Below, in pieces: positions 24,206 through 36,760 of a DNA stretch of 64,000 nucleotides. Location: contig NC_054085.1 of the NCBI RefSeq assembly GCF_017562075.2, forward strand, positions 31,497,039-31,561,038, written 5' to 3'. The position numbers and the translations under genes were made by a program. The notes beneath the pieces are model-generated. The model saw only the letters and a program-made list of their open reading frames with translations. It made no database searches and was not told the origin of the DNA. This DNA comes from Anopheles merus. Lineage: Eukaryota > Arthropoda > Insecta > Diptera > Culicidae. The first letter of the stretch is position 1, and every line of letters starts with the position of its first letter.

Positions 24206-25745
24206 ATGGAGTCATCCTCGTCCGAATGCCCTATCGACAGCCTTCCACCCGAGGTAAGAAAGCGTGTGTTCAGATTGTTGAAGCAAACCACAAACTCTAC
24301 TCATCCGTTTTGCGTTGTAGATTATGCACATTATTTTCGACTTTCTCGATCTGGAAACATTAAAATCGGTCTCACTCACCTGCCATCGTTGGGAGCGTAT
24401 TTTCGCCAAATACTGCACGTCTCGCTTCAAGCTGTGCATCGATACAAAAGATCGTAAAAATCCGGACAGTACAGAACCACCCACCAAAAGATTGCAACGG
24501 GCAACTAAGATGTTACAGCGCACGCAACGCGTCTACCGCCATGTACATCTGAGTCTGATGTATGGTCGGTTTGGTCCCAAGCATACAAATGGTGTATTTA
24601 GCACGATTTTCGCACCGCACTGGCTGCAGCAATTGGTCGTGTTAGATCTAAATTTGGCACTGGATTCGGAACATATGGTCACCGAGGTATCGGATGCCAT
24701 CGCAAAGATGAGCTGTCTGCAGGAGCTAAGCGCTACGTTTTGCCACAAGCGACCCGACGGAACAATATTTATAGGAGGTAAATATTTCTGTCAGTTTACG
24801 AAACTTACAAACCCCTCGCTTCATAAGTTGAAGGTTAGGTGTCTTTTGCCTGCCTTAATCGATTGTCCCAATATGCGCTCGCTGGACGTCAACCTGGAGC
24901 TGAACAAGAAAAGCATCGCGGACAAAATATATCTTCGGCACAACGAGCAGGAAGGAACTCTGTGGCGTGTGGAGCAGGTCGAGGAGCTCGTGATTGACCG
25001 CTTAACATCGGATGATGATCTAGACGTGACAGAATACCTGAGGCAGTTTCTTCAGCATATGCCGCACCTGAAATCGTTACGCTTGGGTGCGTTTGATGTA
25101 CCGGACAAAATGCTGCAAGTCATTGCCGACTCGTGCCCTCGGTTGGAGGAACTGGCGCTGAAGTACTTGAAAGTGGACGACCCGGACATATTGCGCCACC
25201 TCTCTAAACTTACTCAACTGCGTAACTTAGGCGTCTGGTATGCCTTAGGAACTCATGACCATCCACTGTCGTTCGCCGGCGTTAAGCTACCCAGGTTGGA
25301 GAAGCTGTATAACAATGAGGCTATATTCGATTTCCAATCGCTAGCGTGCATTCCATCGGTGAAATGGTGCAAGATCTCTCCGAACGTACGAAGAAGACCA
25401 AGATCACTCGTCTGCGACGGTTTCGCTGAACATTGGCAACAGCTACGATTCCTTTGGCTCAACTTAACTTATGTGCAGGATTTGGCGAATATCCTTCTGG
25501 CTGAGCTGCCCAAGATGCCTGCCCTGGAAATGCTCGTACTGGAGGACGTATTTAAGCTGCCAGACCTACACACCTTTTTACCGCCCTTGCCCCAGCTAAA
25601 GCGACTAGTAATCTACCATAAGAAGGAAATTTTGCAGCAGTACCATAACACTGCTGAGCTGGCGAAACTAGTTCCGAACGTGAAACGCATCGAAATGAGT
25701 GAAAATAAGTATCGCTATCAGTACGATTTTGTAGGCATCTTTTAG
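24206..25745 (+). CDS. F-box protein with leucine-rich repeats
   Basis: Two exons (24206-24253 and 24321-25745) separated by a 67-bp GT-AG intron give 490 residues. The F-box runs from about residue 10 to 44 (IDSLPPE across the splice into IMHIIFDFLDLETLKSVSLT and then CHRWERIF) and would bind Skp1 in an SCF ubiquitin ligase. The rest has irregular leucine-rich repeats, such as LQQLVVLDLNLAL, MPHLKSLRLGAF, CPRLEELALKYL and LTQLRNLGVWYAL, the usual substrate-binding arm. The intron splits the F-box after codon 16. The substrate is unknown and no orthologue is named here. Confidence 0.88.
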
Positions 25746-26059
25746 TAGCCCAGGGCAATTACAAGATCAGTGCAGCTTAAATCGAGAGACAAGCACGGTT
25801 GAATGTAGAGTGCGTGAATCTAGAAGGAGGTTGAGGTCTAGAGTTTTTTTTAAGTATAATTTGAAAAGTAATATGAAGGCAAGCTATAGCGCGGACATCT
25901 TGAACTATAGAAAAATAGAATTTTAGAAAACAAACACATGTTTTAAATCTGAACAGCAAAGCGGCTAGCATCAAGAAAGAAGCATCAACAGTCATCGGAG
26001 TAACACCTTTAGGATTAATTAATATGACATGGTTTCAGCGTTACGAAATGGAATAGGTT
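25746..26059. other. 3' flank of the F-box gene, nothing recognised
   Basis: AT-rich sequence without a coding frame. No canonical AATAAA is visible close to the stop codon, so the polyadenylation site is unplaced. Confidence 0.4.
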
Positions 26060-26470
26060 ACCGAACCTAGGCCGGTGCTGGTACTGATTTTGGACCCAAA
26101 CTGATCCTGGTACTAATACTGAACCTACGACGATGCTGGTACCGATCATTCTATTTTGTTTGTTTATTTATTTATTTTAATTTAAAATCGGCTTTCATGT
26201 GTGATCACTATCCCATACCGTTCCAGAAACTGATACTGAACCCATAATGGTATCTGAATCCAACACGAGCCCATACCACTTCTGGAGCTGATACTGAATC
26301 CAATATCGGTACTGGAACTGTTGAAGAACCAATGCCTGTCAAAATACGTCTCTTGATTTGGTTCCGTACCTGTAACGGTTCCAGAACCTGTACCTGATCC
26401 GGAACGAATCATGAACCTTCCTCCAGTACTGGAGCCGATAAAGCGCCTGTTTCTACCCAGTAACTGATTT
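26060..26470. repeat. Degenerate GGTACTG/GGAACC-word repeat block
   Basis: The block is built from variants of ggtactggtactg and gaactgataccg words in both orientations around an AT-rich centre (26150-26190). The architecture resembles the GGAATC elements but with another core word. Defined ends and flanking duplications were not found. Confidence 0.6.
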
Positions 26471-26697
26471 CGTAGCTCGACGAAACCATTCCGGGCAATA
26501 TATGTGGTGCTTATGAATTAGCGTATGAATTTTAGCTCAATTTCTCTAGTGGCATTGGTTCCATATTGGTTCGATCATCAAAGCGCCGGAGTCGCAACGA
26601 CGTACAGTCGAAATTTGTTGCTTGGGTCGAACTGCATGGCAAGCTTTGTTTTTGTTTACGTTTATTGCGAGCCCGCCATTTCTCATCAACCTGCGGC

Positions 26698-28151
26698 AAT
26701 TCCTTTAGGCATAAGAGCAAAGTACCTCGCGAGCAATGAGCAAGCAAAAGAGATTGCACATTCAAAAATTCACAGAAATCTACTATGGGACACAAACCAA
26801 AATCACAACACCAGAAACAACAATAACAAGTACAAAACATATTACGAAAAATTGTATGAAGAAAACAAAAACATCATAAACAAAATGGATAATATAGTAA
26901 TAAATGATAACACTAAAAGAGTAAAGATAATATACAATGCCCCGGATAATATAACGAAAAATCAACATACAAACAAACAAATCCTCAAAAGATATTACCA
27001 ACAAGAAATAGAGTTTTTAAAAAAAACAAACACAATTATTTACACGGATGGAAGCAGAACAGACGATGGTTGTGGTATAGGTATATACATCAAGCCACAC
27101 AACAACAAAAATATGTACTGGAGCTACAAATATAAATTAAAAAACAACACACCCATTACCTCAGTAGAACTGACTGCAATAGACAAGGCATTACAAATAG
27201 CAGTGGAAAACAACATAATAAATCCTATACTATATACGGATAGTAAAGCGGCTTGCAGCATCATAAAAAGGGAACAAGATAACAACAACATAGAGGAAAG
27301 TACATACAATATTATTAAAAACAGTTTAAAAATAAATGCTCAAATCAGATGGTTACCGGGACATATTGATATCGAAGGTAATGAAAAGGCGGATGACTTA
27401 GCAAAAAAGGGAGTAACGACAGACAACATTATGGAAAACAAATTAAGAAAAAGTGACATCAAACTTATGTTTCAACAAAGAATGATTTTGGAAACGCAGG
27501 AATGGTACACAACGGAAATACAACATAAAGGGAAAAAATTCGCAGAATACCAGAAAGAATTCAAAAGAGATAACTTGCATAAAACGATAAATATAAATGC
27601 AAATGAAATAAAGACTATGAATCGGATACTAACAGGACATGACTTCTCAAAATACTGGCTAAAAATACTTAAAATTGAAGAAAATGATATATGCGATGTT
27701 TGCCAAGTACAGGAAACGGGCAAACACCAAATATTTCACTGTACAAAATACAACAATGAAAGACAGAAATACCCCAACATCCGAGAAGATCTATTTAGCA
27801 AACACTGGAAAAATAATGATGGAAAAATAATAAAAGAAATAATTAGATTCATACAAGACACAAAAATCTCCCTATAATGAAAAAAAAAAAAACTGAAAAT
27901 TTGAACAACACACAAAAACATAGACAACATGATCATATGAACTTTGAAAGACAAACCATAAACACAACATAGAAATGTCAAAACCATCAGCAAGTAAACA
28001 ACACAAATACAACGGTACCAACATTGGAGAGGTATATGACTAAGGCAGTCGAAAACCTAAGAGCGGTACGTCTTTGAATGTGGCTTTATTAAGCATAGGC
28101 TTTATAAAACATAGAAGACTATATCCTGCTCCACAAAAGAAGAAGAAGAAG
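26698..28151 (+). mobile_element. 5'-truncated non-LTR retrotransposon with RNase H domain
   Basis: One open frame, AT-rich unlike its surroundings, runs to a stop at 27875-27877. It carries an RNase H domain with the expected acidic motifs: YTDGSRTDDGCGIGIYI, SVELTAI, YTDSKAA and PGHIDIEGNEKADDLAK. A terminal CDVCQVQETGKHQIFHC knuckle follows, as in I/Jockey/R1-type ORF2 proteins. Reverse transcriptase and endonuclease are missing, so the copy is truncated. The 3' UTR ends in (GAA)n. A perfect 13-bp direct repeat, atcaacctgcggc, flanks it at 26685-26697 and 28152-28164, fixing both boundaries. The intact frame suggests recent insertion. Confidence 0.9.
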
Positions 28152-28214
28152 ATCAACCTGCGGCCCTGTTTGGGTTGTTGCTTTGGGGAACAAAAGTACT
28201 CTTCTCGGTGCCAT

Positions 28215-29220
28215 ATGAACGAAACAACTCGATTTAACGTGAGCTATTGCTCCGATCCGCTGTTTAAGCTGCGCGTGCTAAAGCAAGCCACGGTTGAGAA
28301 ATGTGACATCTGTTTGCTGAACGAAAACAACCCATTACGCTACGGCGAGTTTGTCGAGAAGGTGTACAAAACGCAGCGAAAGATACGAGCTCATTACTTT
28401 TGTTTGGTAAGAAAAAAGGGCCACACATTCACCGTAGCATGCTCGTACTCTAAACCTCTTCCCTTCTTGTTTGTACTAGCTCTCCGGCACCAACATTCCC
28501 CAGAACGGTTCAACACCGGCCGGCATCGCCGGGTTTAAAATATCGGACGTACTGAGCAGCTATGCGGAGTATCGCGAAAAGCAATGCTACTACTGCCGGC
28601 ATCCGTCGGCCCCGGTCGAATGTGCCCAGGCCGGATGTGGCCGCCGGTTTCACTACATCTGCGGCTACAGCAACTCCTGCGTGACACAGTTTGGCGGTGA
28701 ATTTCGCTCCTACTGCGACCAGCACCTCCCGGAAGGGTGTCGCGTGCCGGTGACGACGAAGGGCCGCCGCTGCTCGATTTGCTTCGAGGATCTGCCCCAG
28801 GTAACGGAGCCGGACTACAATCCGCTTTCCATCGTGCGGACGCACTGCGACAGCGAATGTCCGCCCGGGCTGCTGCACCGCGAGTGTGTGCAGCGGTTTG
28901 CCTACACGTCCGGGTACAACTTCAAGTGTCCACTGTGCTGGAACAAAGCTTTCCGGGTGCATGCGGCCGAGGTCGGCATCTTCATACCGCAGCGCGAGTC
29001 GGCCTGGGAGCGTGAGCCGGGTGCGTTTAAGGATCTGCACAAGCGCAAGTGTACGGCCGTTGACTGCAAGGTCGGAAACGGGCGGAATGCGGCGAACCAG
29101 CTGGTTGGGTGCAAAGTTTGTGGTGGCCAGCTGATGCACCGGCAGTGCTGCGGGGTGTCGGATGCGGACGACTATCTTTGCAGTGGGTGCAGGGATGAAT
29201 CGTTCGTGCGGCTGGTTTAA
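28215..29220 (+). CDS. PHD/RING-type zinc-finger protein, PHF7/G2E3-like
   Basis: Two exons (28215-28406, 28480-29220) joined across a 73-bp GT-AG intron give 310 residues. An extended PHD module spans about residues 30-143: CDIC at 30-33, HYFCLLSG across the splice, CYYC at 100-103, CGRRFHYICG, and CDQH. A RING/PHD-like module lies at 162-217 (CSIC...CPLC) and a third Cys/His cluster at 255-301. This order is that of PHF7/G2E3-type proteins (Drosophila Phf7 or pineapple eye), which read histone marks or act as ubiquitin ligases. It is shorter than those relatives, and the orthologue is not decided. The start ATG is 51 bp after a retrotransposon insertion; the upstream open frame comes from the transposon tail. 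Confidence 0.85.
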
Positions 29221-29295
29221 GGTAACGGATACTGTCGAAAGAAGCATTGTAGGTATCGATTTTTATATATTTTTTTTAAAATAACTTTACCGTAA

Positions 29296-29301
29296 AATAA
29301 A
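29296..29301 (+). terminator. Polyadenylation signal of the PHD-finger gene
   Basis: A canonical AATAAA sits 76 bp after the stop codon, in AT-rich sequence, with no other candidate nearer. Confidence 0.65.
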
Positions 29302-29468
29302 CCTTGTATGGAAAGCTGTACTTTAATGTAGCAAGCGAAAACTGTCCGCAGGGTCCAAATATATTGCAAGTATATCATGATACTGTGCTTTTACTACTCA
29401 TAAATTGGAACAATTGCTTTATCTAGATAGGAGCGACTGACTAAAAAGGGATTTCTTCGAATTAATAC

Positions 29469-30158
29469 TAGTGATGGGTAAATACCAATTTTTCCGGAGT
29501 CGGATCGATCCTACTCCAGTACCTATCGGTTCAGTCCAGATCAGTCCGGATAGGTCAGAAATAGTGATAGCTAAAGTCGGCTAAAATCCGGAGTTAACTC
29601 CGATCCGGCTCCAATAATTGCAGAACCGACTCCGGAAGGTAGGTCCGCCTAGCTTCATCCAAAGTCGTTAGGAATCGGTGAGAGTCGGAGTCGCCCGGAG
29701 TTTCCCGGAATCGGCCGGAGTCGGCTTTCGAACCAATGGCCTGTATACAAAGTGTACGCGCAAAGTGAAAGACAAAAAACGCAACGAAATGAAATGCCTG
29801 GACAGAAGCACATTACACCAGACGGCTTCAGTTGACTTCAGCAGACTCCGCTTCCGGTTGGCTCCGATCGACTCTAGATGACACTGAATGACTCCGATTT
29901 TGTTCGACTCCACCCGACCCGTTATTTCAATTTAAAGTAACAGAAAATTGTTATTGTTGTCAAATGGAACGTAAACCTAAATTACTCGCCCGGCGCTACC
30001 GGACTCGTTAAGACTCATCCGGACTCATCTGGACTGATCCAGATTGTTCAAAACAGATCCGGACTTATTCCGACTGATCCGGAGTGGAATCCGGTTATTA
30101 TCCAGAGTCGGATTCAGATTTTGCGCACCGGAGTCGGAGTTGATCTATGACATCACTA
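29469..30158. mobile_element. Related element with GGAGTCGG / ATCCGGA words
   Basis: The ends tagtgatgggta and gacatcacta match the termini of the GGAATC family. The 690-bp interior is instead made of cggagtcgg and actgatccgga words plus a unique centre near 29.75 and 29.93 kb. The flanking octamers attaatac and ggcaatac agree at only 5 of 8 positions, so the target duplication is weak or decayed. Confidence 0.6.
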
Positions 30159-31649
30159 GGCAATACACGAAAGAGAAAGCCAGCTCAACGGAATCCTGGC
30201 AAGCTTGACGCGAGCCATTGCTCCGTCTTCAGTTCGTGGAATAAAATTAACTTAAATGGTACAAAATAGACGAAAATAAATTGTGAAATATTTGTCGTAA
30301 ATTCAAACCCCTCCAATCGTTCTGTACGGGTGAAAATAGACATTGAAAACACAGCCGAAGCAAAAGAGAAACATTAACCTTGACATGAGTGAGCGGCCAT
30401 TTTTATTGCAGTTTTTGACAATATCTAACCAGCCGTTTGCGGTTCAATTGCATTTCAAGTACAAACAGAAAAGGAATTATTGTTCAAATTATTGTCACCT
30501 CTATTTTATTTTCGTTGCACAGAGGCATATTTTTAGAGCAATATTTCCAATTTACCGTATGCTTGCTTGTCATTATCCAACAACAACAAAACAACCTCGC
30601 TGTAATAATAAAAACTCTACAAACCTTGGTCAGCCTCCCAGCTCCGTCGATCCAGCCTGGCAGAAAAGCACCTTTCACACACCAAAACGGTAAACATCGG
30701 ATTGCTTCGATGCAAATCATAAAACGCGGATCGTCAGCTCGAACCAGTCGCACGGAGCAGCGTACGTCGCGGGTGTGTGTGGGGTGTGAATAAATCGGGT
30801 TATTTCTGTGTAACAAATTGCCCAACGATCGTGTTGTCGTCGTGGTGTGTGCAAAACTGGTGGCGCGGTACGTGAAGGTGCGATGGTCAGCCAGCCCTTT
30901 GCCGTACAGCTGTCTGGGTTGGTTGTGTGCGGGATGCTTTAGCTGCTTACAGACGGCGTCTCTACACGGCAATCTCTATGTGTCCGCTCTGTGATCGATA
31001 GTGCAAGTGCCCAGGCTCATTCTTTGTATCACCGAATCTCACTGTGTCCGCGTTGTGTGTCCAAAACCCTCGCCAGACGGGTATGTGTGTGTGTGTGTGT
31101 GTGCGGGAAGGGTAAAAAGTGTCGGTAAATGGTGTGCAACATTGCGGTCCAGTTTTTTTTTTTGGGAGGTCAGCTTTGTTTAGCTTTCCTCCCTAACAAA
31201 GCTTGCTGACGACGGTTTTCGCGTATGTTTGTGTGTGAGTGTGTGAGGAAGAGAGCAAGCGAGCAGCAGTCTGGTCCGCTCGTCGTGATGTAAGATGCTG
31301 TGTGTCTGCTGCTGCGTATGTCGACACTGCAAGTTTTAGCTTTAAATATTGCGCCCTGTTTTGACATCTTTTAAAGTCTGCCTTTTAGTACGATCGTGTA
31401 ATCTTCTGTGTAAAGTGCTCGAGCATAATAAATTACAATTTGTTGCAGGTCCAGTTTGGTGTGGTATAAAGAAGCGTGTTCGCGAAATCGCCGAAACACC
31501 GAAAAGAAGATGATGATGATGATGATGGTGTAGTTGAAAGAATCGCGCAATGAATGGGTCAAGCTGTGCCCTCCAGAATTTGGGTGGCCGTTCTGTCCAG
31601 CCAAAGTGATCGATTTGCGTGTGCGAGTGCGTGCCGAAGAGAGTCAGTG
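30159..31649. other. Non-coding stretch, promoter-like in its right half
   Basis: No coding frame. From about 30.7 kb the GC content rises and GTGTGT tracts appear (31083-31103), consistent with a promoter and leader of the candidate exon ending at 31945. Confidence 0.4.
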
Positions 31650-31945
31650 AAGTGATTTTACACAGCAAGTGCTAGTAAACCGACCAATGTGATGATTTAA
31701 TTTGCCACAGTCTCCGTACAGCAACAAAGTTCTAAACAAAGTTCACGCTCGCCCGAAGGTCGTCCGCGCAAGGGTTTTGTTTTCCGTTGTTTTTGCTGTG
31801 CCTGTGTGCAACCAACCGATAGAGCGAGATTGATACTTCACACACAAACACACAGCGAAACTGAGCAGCACTCAGCAGGCACCGACATCACACCAACACC
31901 ACCATCATCGTAGTCCGTCCGATCCGAAGGATAACTCCTTCAAGG
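31650..31945 (+). other. Candidate non-coding first exon (possibly of Ack)
   Basis: The exon would end CAAGG before GTAAGTAAG, an almost ideal splice donor at 31946. The preceding CA-rich, stop-containing sequence reads like a 5' leader. The next plus-strand gene with a free acceptor is Ack, whose leader has acceptors at about 47263 and 47282, implying an intron of about 15.3 kb. The left boundary is not defined and the linkage is inference. Confidence 0.35.
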
Positions 31946-34900
31946 GTAAGTAAGCACCCCGCACCGGCTGGCTGGCTAGCTGGTACCGTTTTTGCTGTTT
32001 TTGTTTATTTTTTTTAGCAACTCTCCTGACCGATCGAAGCACGACCACGGGCATCCTTTTTCGGTCGGCGCCAGGTTACCTGGCGGCACCCAAAAATCGT
32101 TCCCAAGTTTGGGGACCATCTCGCCTTTTTGTTTTGCCACCAATTTACCTGACCCGGCGTTTGCCGGTTTGCACCTGCCGCCATCGTCCGGTTGTTTTTT
32201 TTTTGCATCGACCGATGCTTCTTCCTGCAAGATGCTGTGTGTGTGCTGAGCTGCAGCTGTGCTGCTTTCGCCTGCTGGTGGTACAGCCTGCTTCGATCGG
32301 GTTTCGGGACGCAAACAGAAGAATCGTTTTATCAAGCAAATTGGCAACTGCTTCTCTTTTTTTTTTTTTTTTTTGGGCTCCCTTTACAGGGGTTCTCATC
32401 GTTGTGGGACACTTCCTTGACTCTTTCCTGTTGGAAGTGAACTTCATATTGGAAATTGGACACTATGGCACCCGTTTTGGATATGCTTCTTGAAAATTCC
32501 TATTGGATTTGTTCAACAAGGGTGCTATTGAATCCAATTCCCCGTTACATTAAGTTCATCTCACGTATGAAAGAGTAAATAAAGTGTCCAACAGCCAATG
32601 AGAACTCCTGGAAACCCCTGTATTGACCCCCTGGAACATGCAGCTCCGTACATTCTGGCAAGGAAGTTTGATCGTGGAGGGCAAACGATCGTTCGGCGAA
32701 GGATGTCTTGCACGTGTCAATCGTGGCAGTTGTTTGATTGTGCGGCTACTAGCTCCATCAGATTCAATTGGCAGCGTACGCTGTTTGTAGTGTCAAGGTT
32801 TTCGAGAAGCATTACACACACACACACATATGAGCATTTGATTGCTTGGAAAGGGAAAAGGTTTGTTTGTATTTGATTGGTATGATGCAGGTGGAGTGTG
32901 GTTTCCTTACAACCACAAAATGCAATTAAATTAAGGGCTAATTGTTTGCTGTCCGCACATTTGAGGTTGCTTTCCAAGGAGAAACACCTTCATGTAATTA
33001 CACAATTTGTATTTTATGAAATATGAATTAACTGATTGGTATCAATTTTTGTCTCATTTAAACTCTCCTGATGTGACTTTGGTGTGATAAGTTTATGCAA
33101 ATGTGAGTGGAAAAATGGGATTGTTCGGATATTGAAGAAGCTTTTTTTTTAAACAACTAATTCCGTTAAAGTCGTTGCAACCACATTTTAGCTTTAACTC
33201 GCCTTTCTCAGTCATCAATTTTTGACAGTGAATCATTATTGTTGCCTCTTTGTACCTCGTTGTCATCTTAATTTCTGTCTCGAACTCATCCAGTTTTTGT
33301 TATTTTGTTTGAACACGTGTATTACAAATTTAATGAATGTTAGTCAGCAACCAAAATAAGTGAATCTTTGATACAAAATAATTTATTTTAAAAATTTGAA
33401 CTTAAAGTATTAAAAGATTTAAAGAATTTCCGAGGGGTCAGCTAAGTTGGCATCCCCTCATGAGGCTCTTTTCCATGGCTGGCAAATAAATTGATATTAA
33501 ACCATTCTTAGTATCGGAACTCTCATTTGCCTGAGCGATAATAAACATTAAATAAATGAATAATCCAATAATGTTAACAACGAATTGTAATACATTTTTG
33601 AACTATTATACAATTTAAAGGCAATACTATTAATTTTACATTCAGGAGAAACGATTTCGGTAGTTTTATAGGCTATAAAAATGGTAATATTAATATTTGA
33701 GATAAAAACTGCCAAAATGCCAAGATGCACACACCAGAAAAGATTTATCTTTTAAACAATATATCAGCTCATCCTTCCAAAAAGTTAAAAAAGATTAGTT
33801 ATTTATTATTTAAACACAATTTATTACAACATACGACTTGTAATTTTTAGCTTTTCAGTACCGTGGCATGGCAACAGCAGTCGCGTCCCCCGTCGAGAAG
33901 AGGCGGCTTTTTTTTGTTTGCATGCCCCCACAACGCGTAGATTGAAACGATGAATGAATCAAGCATTGAATGGTGGCCGGGGGGCCCACGGACATCGAAG
34001 ATTCGGTGTGACTGTGTGAGCACAGCCGTCCCCGAGGGTGTCATTGGTCCGCGAAGGACAGCGCTGGTGTGGGCGCCGGCGAGAAAGCTTCTCCTTGACC
34101 GATATATTGCTCGTGTCATGCATTCAATGTCTCCAGCTCTTCTGTTACGTAAAGAGAGCCTGTGATAAGACTAGCATTTTCCCACAGATATAGAATGTCG
34201 GACGAGCCATTAATGCGGAGGAGTGTGCTACGTTCACGCTAAGCATAAAATGATATCCTTCTGGGCGATTCTGGCCCTTTTTCCCGTTTAGAGAGCGAAC
34301 CAGAATAAAAAAGGAGTTCTTTCGCGTGCTCGTTGCTCGTTTTCCAAGTGACTTGTGCGGCTCGTGTGTTCGGCTCAACAAGTCTCGCAACTGCCGCAGC
34401 ACCATCTGGTTGGTTGCTTGTTGTTTTAATTTATTTAGTTGTTTCTGTGCTGGAAGTGCAACACAAAAAAGGGAAACCCCTAACAAGTGCCGGTAAAACT
34501 TGCACACGTGCCTTTTGGTACGCGGAACCGGGGGAAGGCGGATGTATCTTCCTACGTGTGCGTTTTCCTTTTTTTTTAATTTTTTGTGTGTGTGCGAACA
34601 TGTGAATAAATTTTAAACAGAGAGAGAGATGCCCTTTTTAACACATGCCTGCTATCCCACGACCGGGCGGGCTGGGAGGACACGGGCCGTTCTTTTCACT
34701 GTAAATTTGGGTCAAGTGAAGTCGGGTCGGTATTTGCCTCCAGAGACAAATAGATATTACTTTGCAAAGAGGAATGGAATGGTTTTTTTTTATTCTCTCC
34801 CTCTCTCTCTTTCTAGAACTGTGCCTAGTTGTTGACAGGTTACTTCCGACCTTCGATGAAAAGTTGCTGAATGTGTTTAATTTATTATGTATGCTCTCGC

Positions 34901-36355
34901 ATTTACCTTCCATTGGATTCCACCACCGGGGCTTACGTTTGCGGTTCGATTATGTTGTTGTTTTCTGTTTGCATAAAAAAGGAATCATTTGAAATGTTTC
35001 TATTGGTGGGGCATGATCGTTCCATTGCTTGGTGCCAACAGTAAAGAGGTTTCATCAACCCTTTCAAGGTGTACTCTGCCCACAATTTCATAAGGCTGGT
35101 GACACTGCCGGGCGTCACAAGATCGTCCTGTAGGGTGGAAACATGAAACACGCATGAAGACCTAAAACCGTTCCCGCAAAGCCCTGTGCGCGTGTGAGCT
35201 GGGGATGCAAAACGGTTCAAATTTCTCGACCCGCGGTTTCTCTGAAGGAAGCTGTCGAATGAGACGACACCTCTCCCACCCGTTCCGGAAGTGGTACAGT
35301 TTCAATGTGATTTTGTACAGTTTCCGAGCGAGCGGAAGTTAACCGGCTGTTTGTTTGTGTTGATGAAGCACTGCTGTGAAGTGTGCTCCAAACGGAGCAG
35401 GAATCGAAGTTGTTGTATTTTTGGTCTTCTTTTCTTAAACGAACCATACCGAATCGGTTAAACGGACGTGGTACGATCGGACGTGCTTTTTTCCGTGCCA
35501 GAGCGCAGGCCTTATCACAACGGAGGGGGGTTTGGTGGGGTTAAGATAAGCCGGGAGGAATGGACAATAAGCGTTGCTGTTGCTTTACGGTTTAACTGGG
35601 TGGGAAAAAGGGCTGAACGTTCTTAAAAAGGGGGTGTAAATGGAAATTTGCAATACCGTTGTTGGTTTGTTTGTTAAAGTTTTAACTTTTTTAATTCATT
35701 TTAATCAATTTATTATTTCCACTGTCTGCCCTGAAGGCTTTACTCAGTATTCTAGCTTAACTTTTAGAAGCGTTTTGAGCTTTGAAGAAGTAAAATGTAC
35801 GTTATGATATGCTTAGTGCGTTTATTCATGTCATGGGAAGAACTTTAATGAGCGTTTGATGAAGTTGAAATGTAATGTGTCTCTAATGGTGATAAAACTC
35901 AACTTGTTCTTCCTAATTAATGCTTTCTTCTTGTAGATGTTTCAAAAAGTGCAAACATTACTACCGGCACTCGTCTTTGGCCCTAGAAGAGAATGGAGCC
36001 AATCGGCGTAAAGTCCCGTGTACAAATAAATAAACCAACAAACAGTGACTAATAATTAAATATTAGCTTTGGTATGTGCCCGCAGTCACATGTTGTGTCT
36101 TGCTGGTGAACAAATAGTTTGTTTTGTGTGTCTTTTCTTTACTTAGATTTGATACAAACACTCAGACATTAGTCTTAATCATGAGACTATAAATTTTGGT
36201 CTGTGGATCATCGAGAGTCTTAAATGCTGCTTGCGTTGACTTTTTACAGGCCATAATGAAGAATTTACATTTTAAGTCAGTAATTTCTTATCAAACGAAG
36301 ATTTCGTTCATCGAAACGTTCATCCGTTTGCTGAACTGATTACTTCAAAACGTTG
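31946..36355. other. Non-coding, putative Ack intron 1 (left part)
   Basis: No coding exon or clear transposon was recognised. T-rich runs (32350-32375) and AT-rich sequence dominate; open frames are short and unsupported. Confidence 0.4.
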
Positions 36356-36760
36356 CAGGGTTTTCCGTGTCAATTTCCAATGTCGACAACAGTTTTCATT
36401 GCTTGCTTCAGATGTTTATTCAACAGATGTCAAATGTTGTATTTGCATCACAAGCATTTTTCAGTTCTTTCGCATGATTCTCAACACATCACAAGCTGAA
36501 CTGAGTTCTTTGTGATGTGTTGAAAATCATGTGGAAGAACTGAAATTTTATTGTGATGCAAATATACAGGATTTTACAAGCCATTTTCGAATGTAAACGT
36601 TTCTATTCACCAAAACCAAAAAGATCAATCTGATATTTAATTTCCATTCTAATAATTTTTAATTTCTTCAGCATGATTTTCAACGCTTGAACGGTCTATT
36701 GTCATCGTTTTTTTCACTCGGTTGTTTTGAAACCGCATGTCATCTGAAAATAATGCAATG
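36356..36760. mobile_element. MITE cluster, CAGGGTTTTCC family
   Basis: A terminus cagggttttccgtgtcaatt at 36356 is followed by a long imperfect palindrome. Its arms at about 36447-36492 and 36510-36560 are built on cagttcttt..catgattctcaacacatcacaa and its complement. A second terminus (caggattttacaagcc) at 36567 begins another partial copy. The same modules recur at 38 and 41 kb. Confidence 0.65.

Noticed and set aside
26525..26697. N-terminal extension of the retrotransposon frame
   Set aside because: The 13-bp duplication puts the element boundary at 26698; the upstream codons are host sequence that happens to be open.
28074..28214. Upstream in-frame extension of the PHD-finger protein
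   Set aside because: It is translated from the transposon tail and (GAA)n tract; the ATG at 28215 begins the conserved part.
36447..36560. Long palindrome considered as a transcription terminator or a miRNA hairpin
   Set aside because: The same modules recur at 38 and 41 kb as parts of MITEs, which explains the palindrome more simply.
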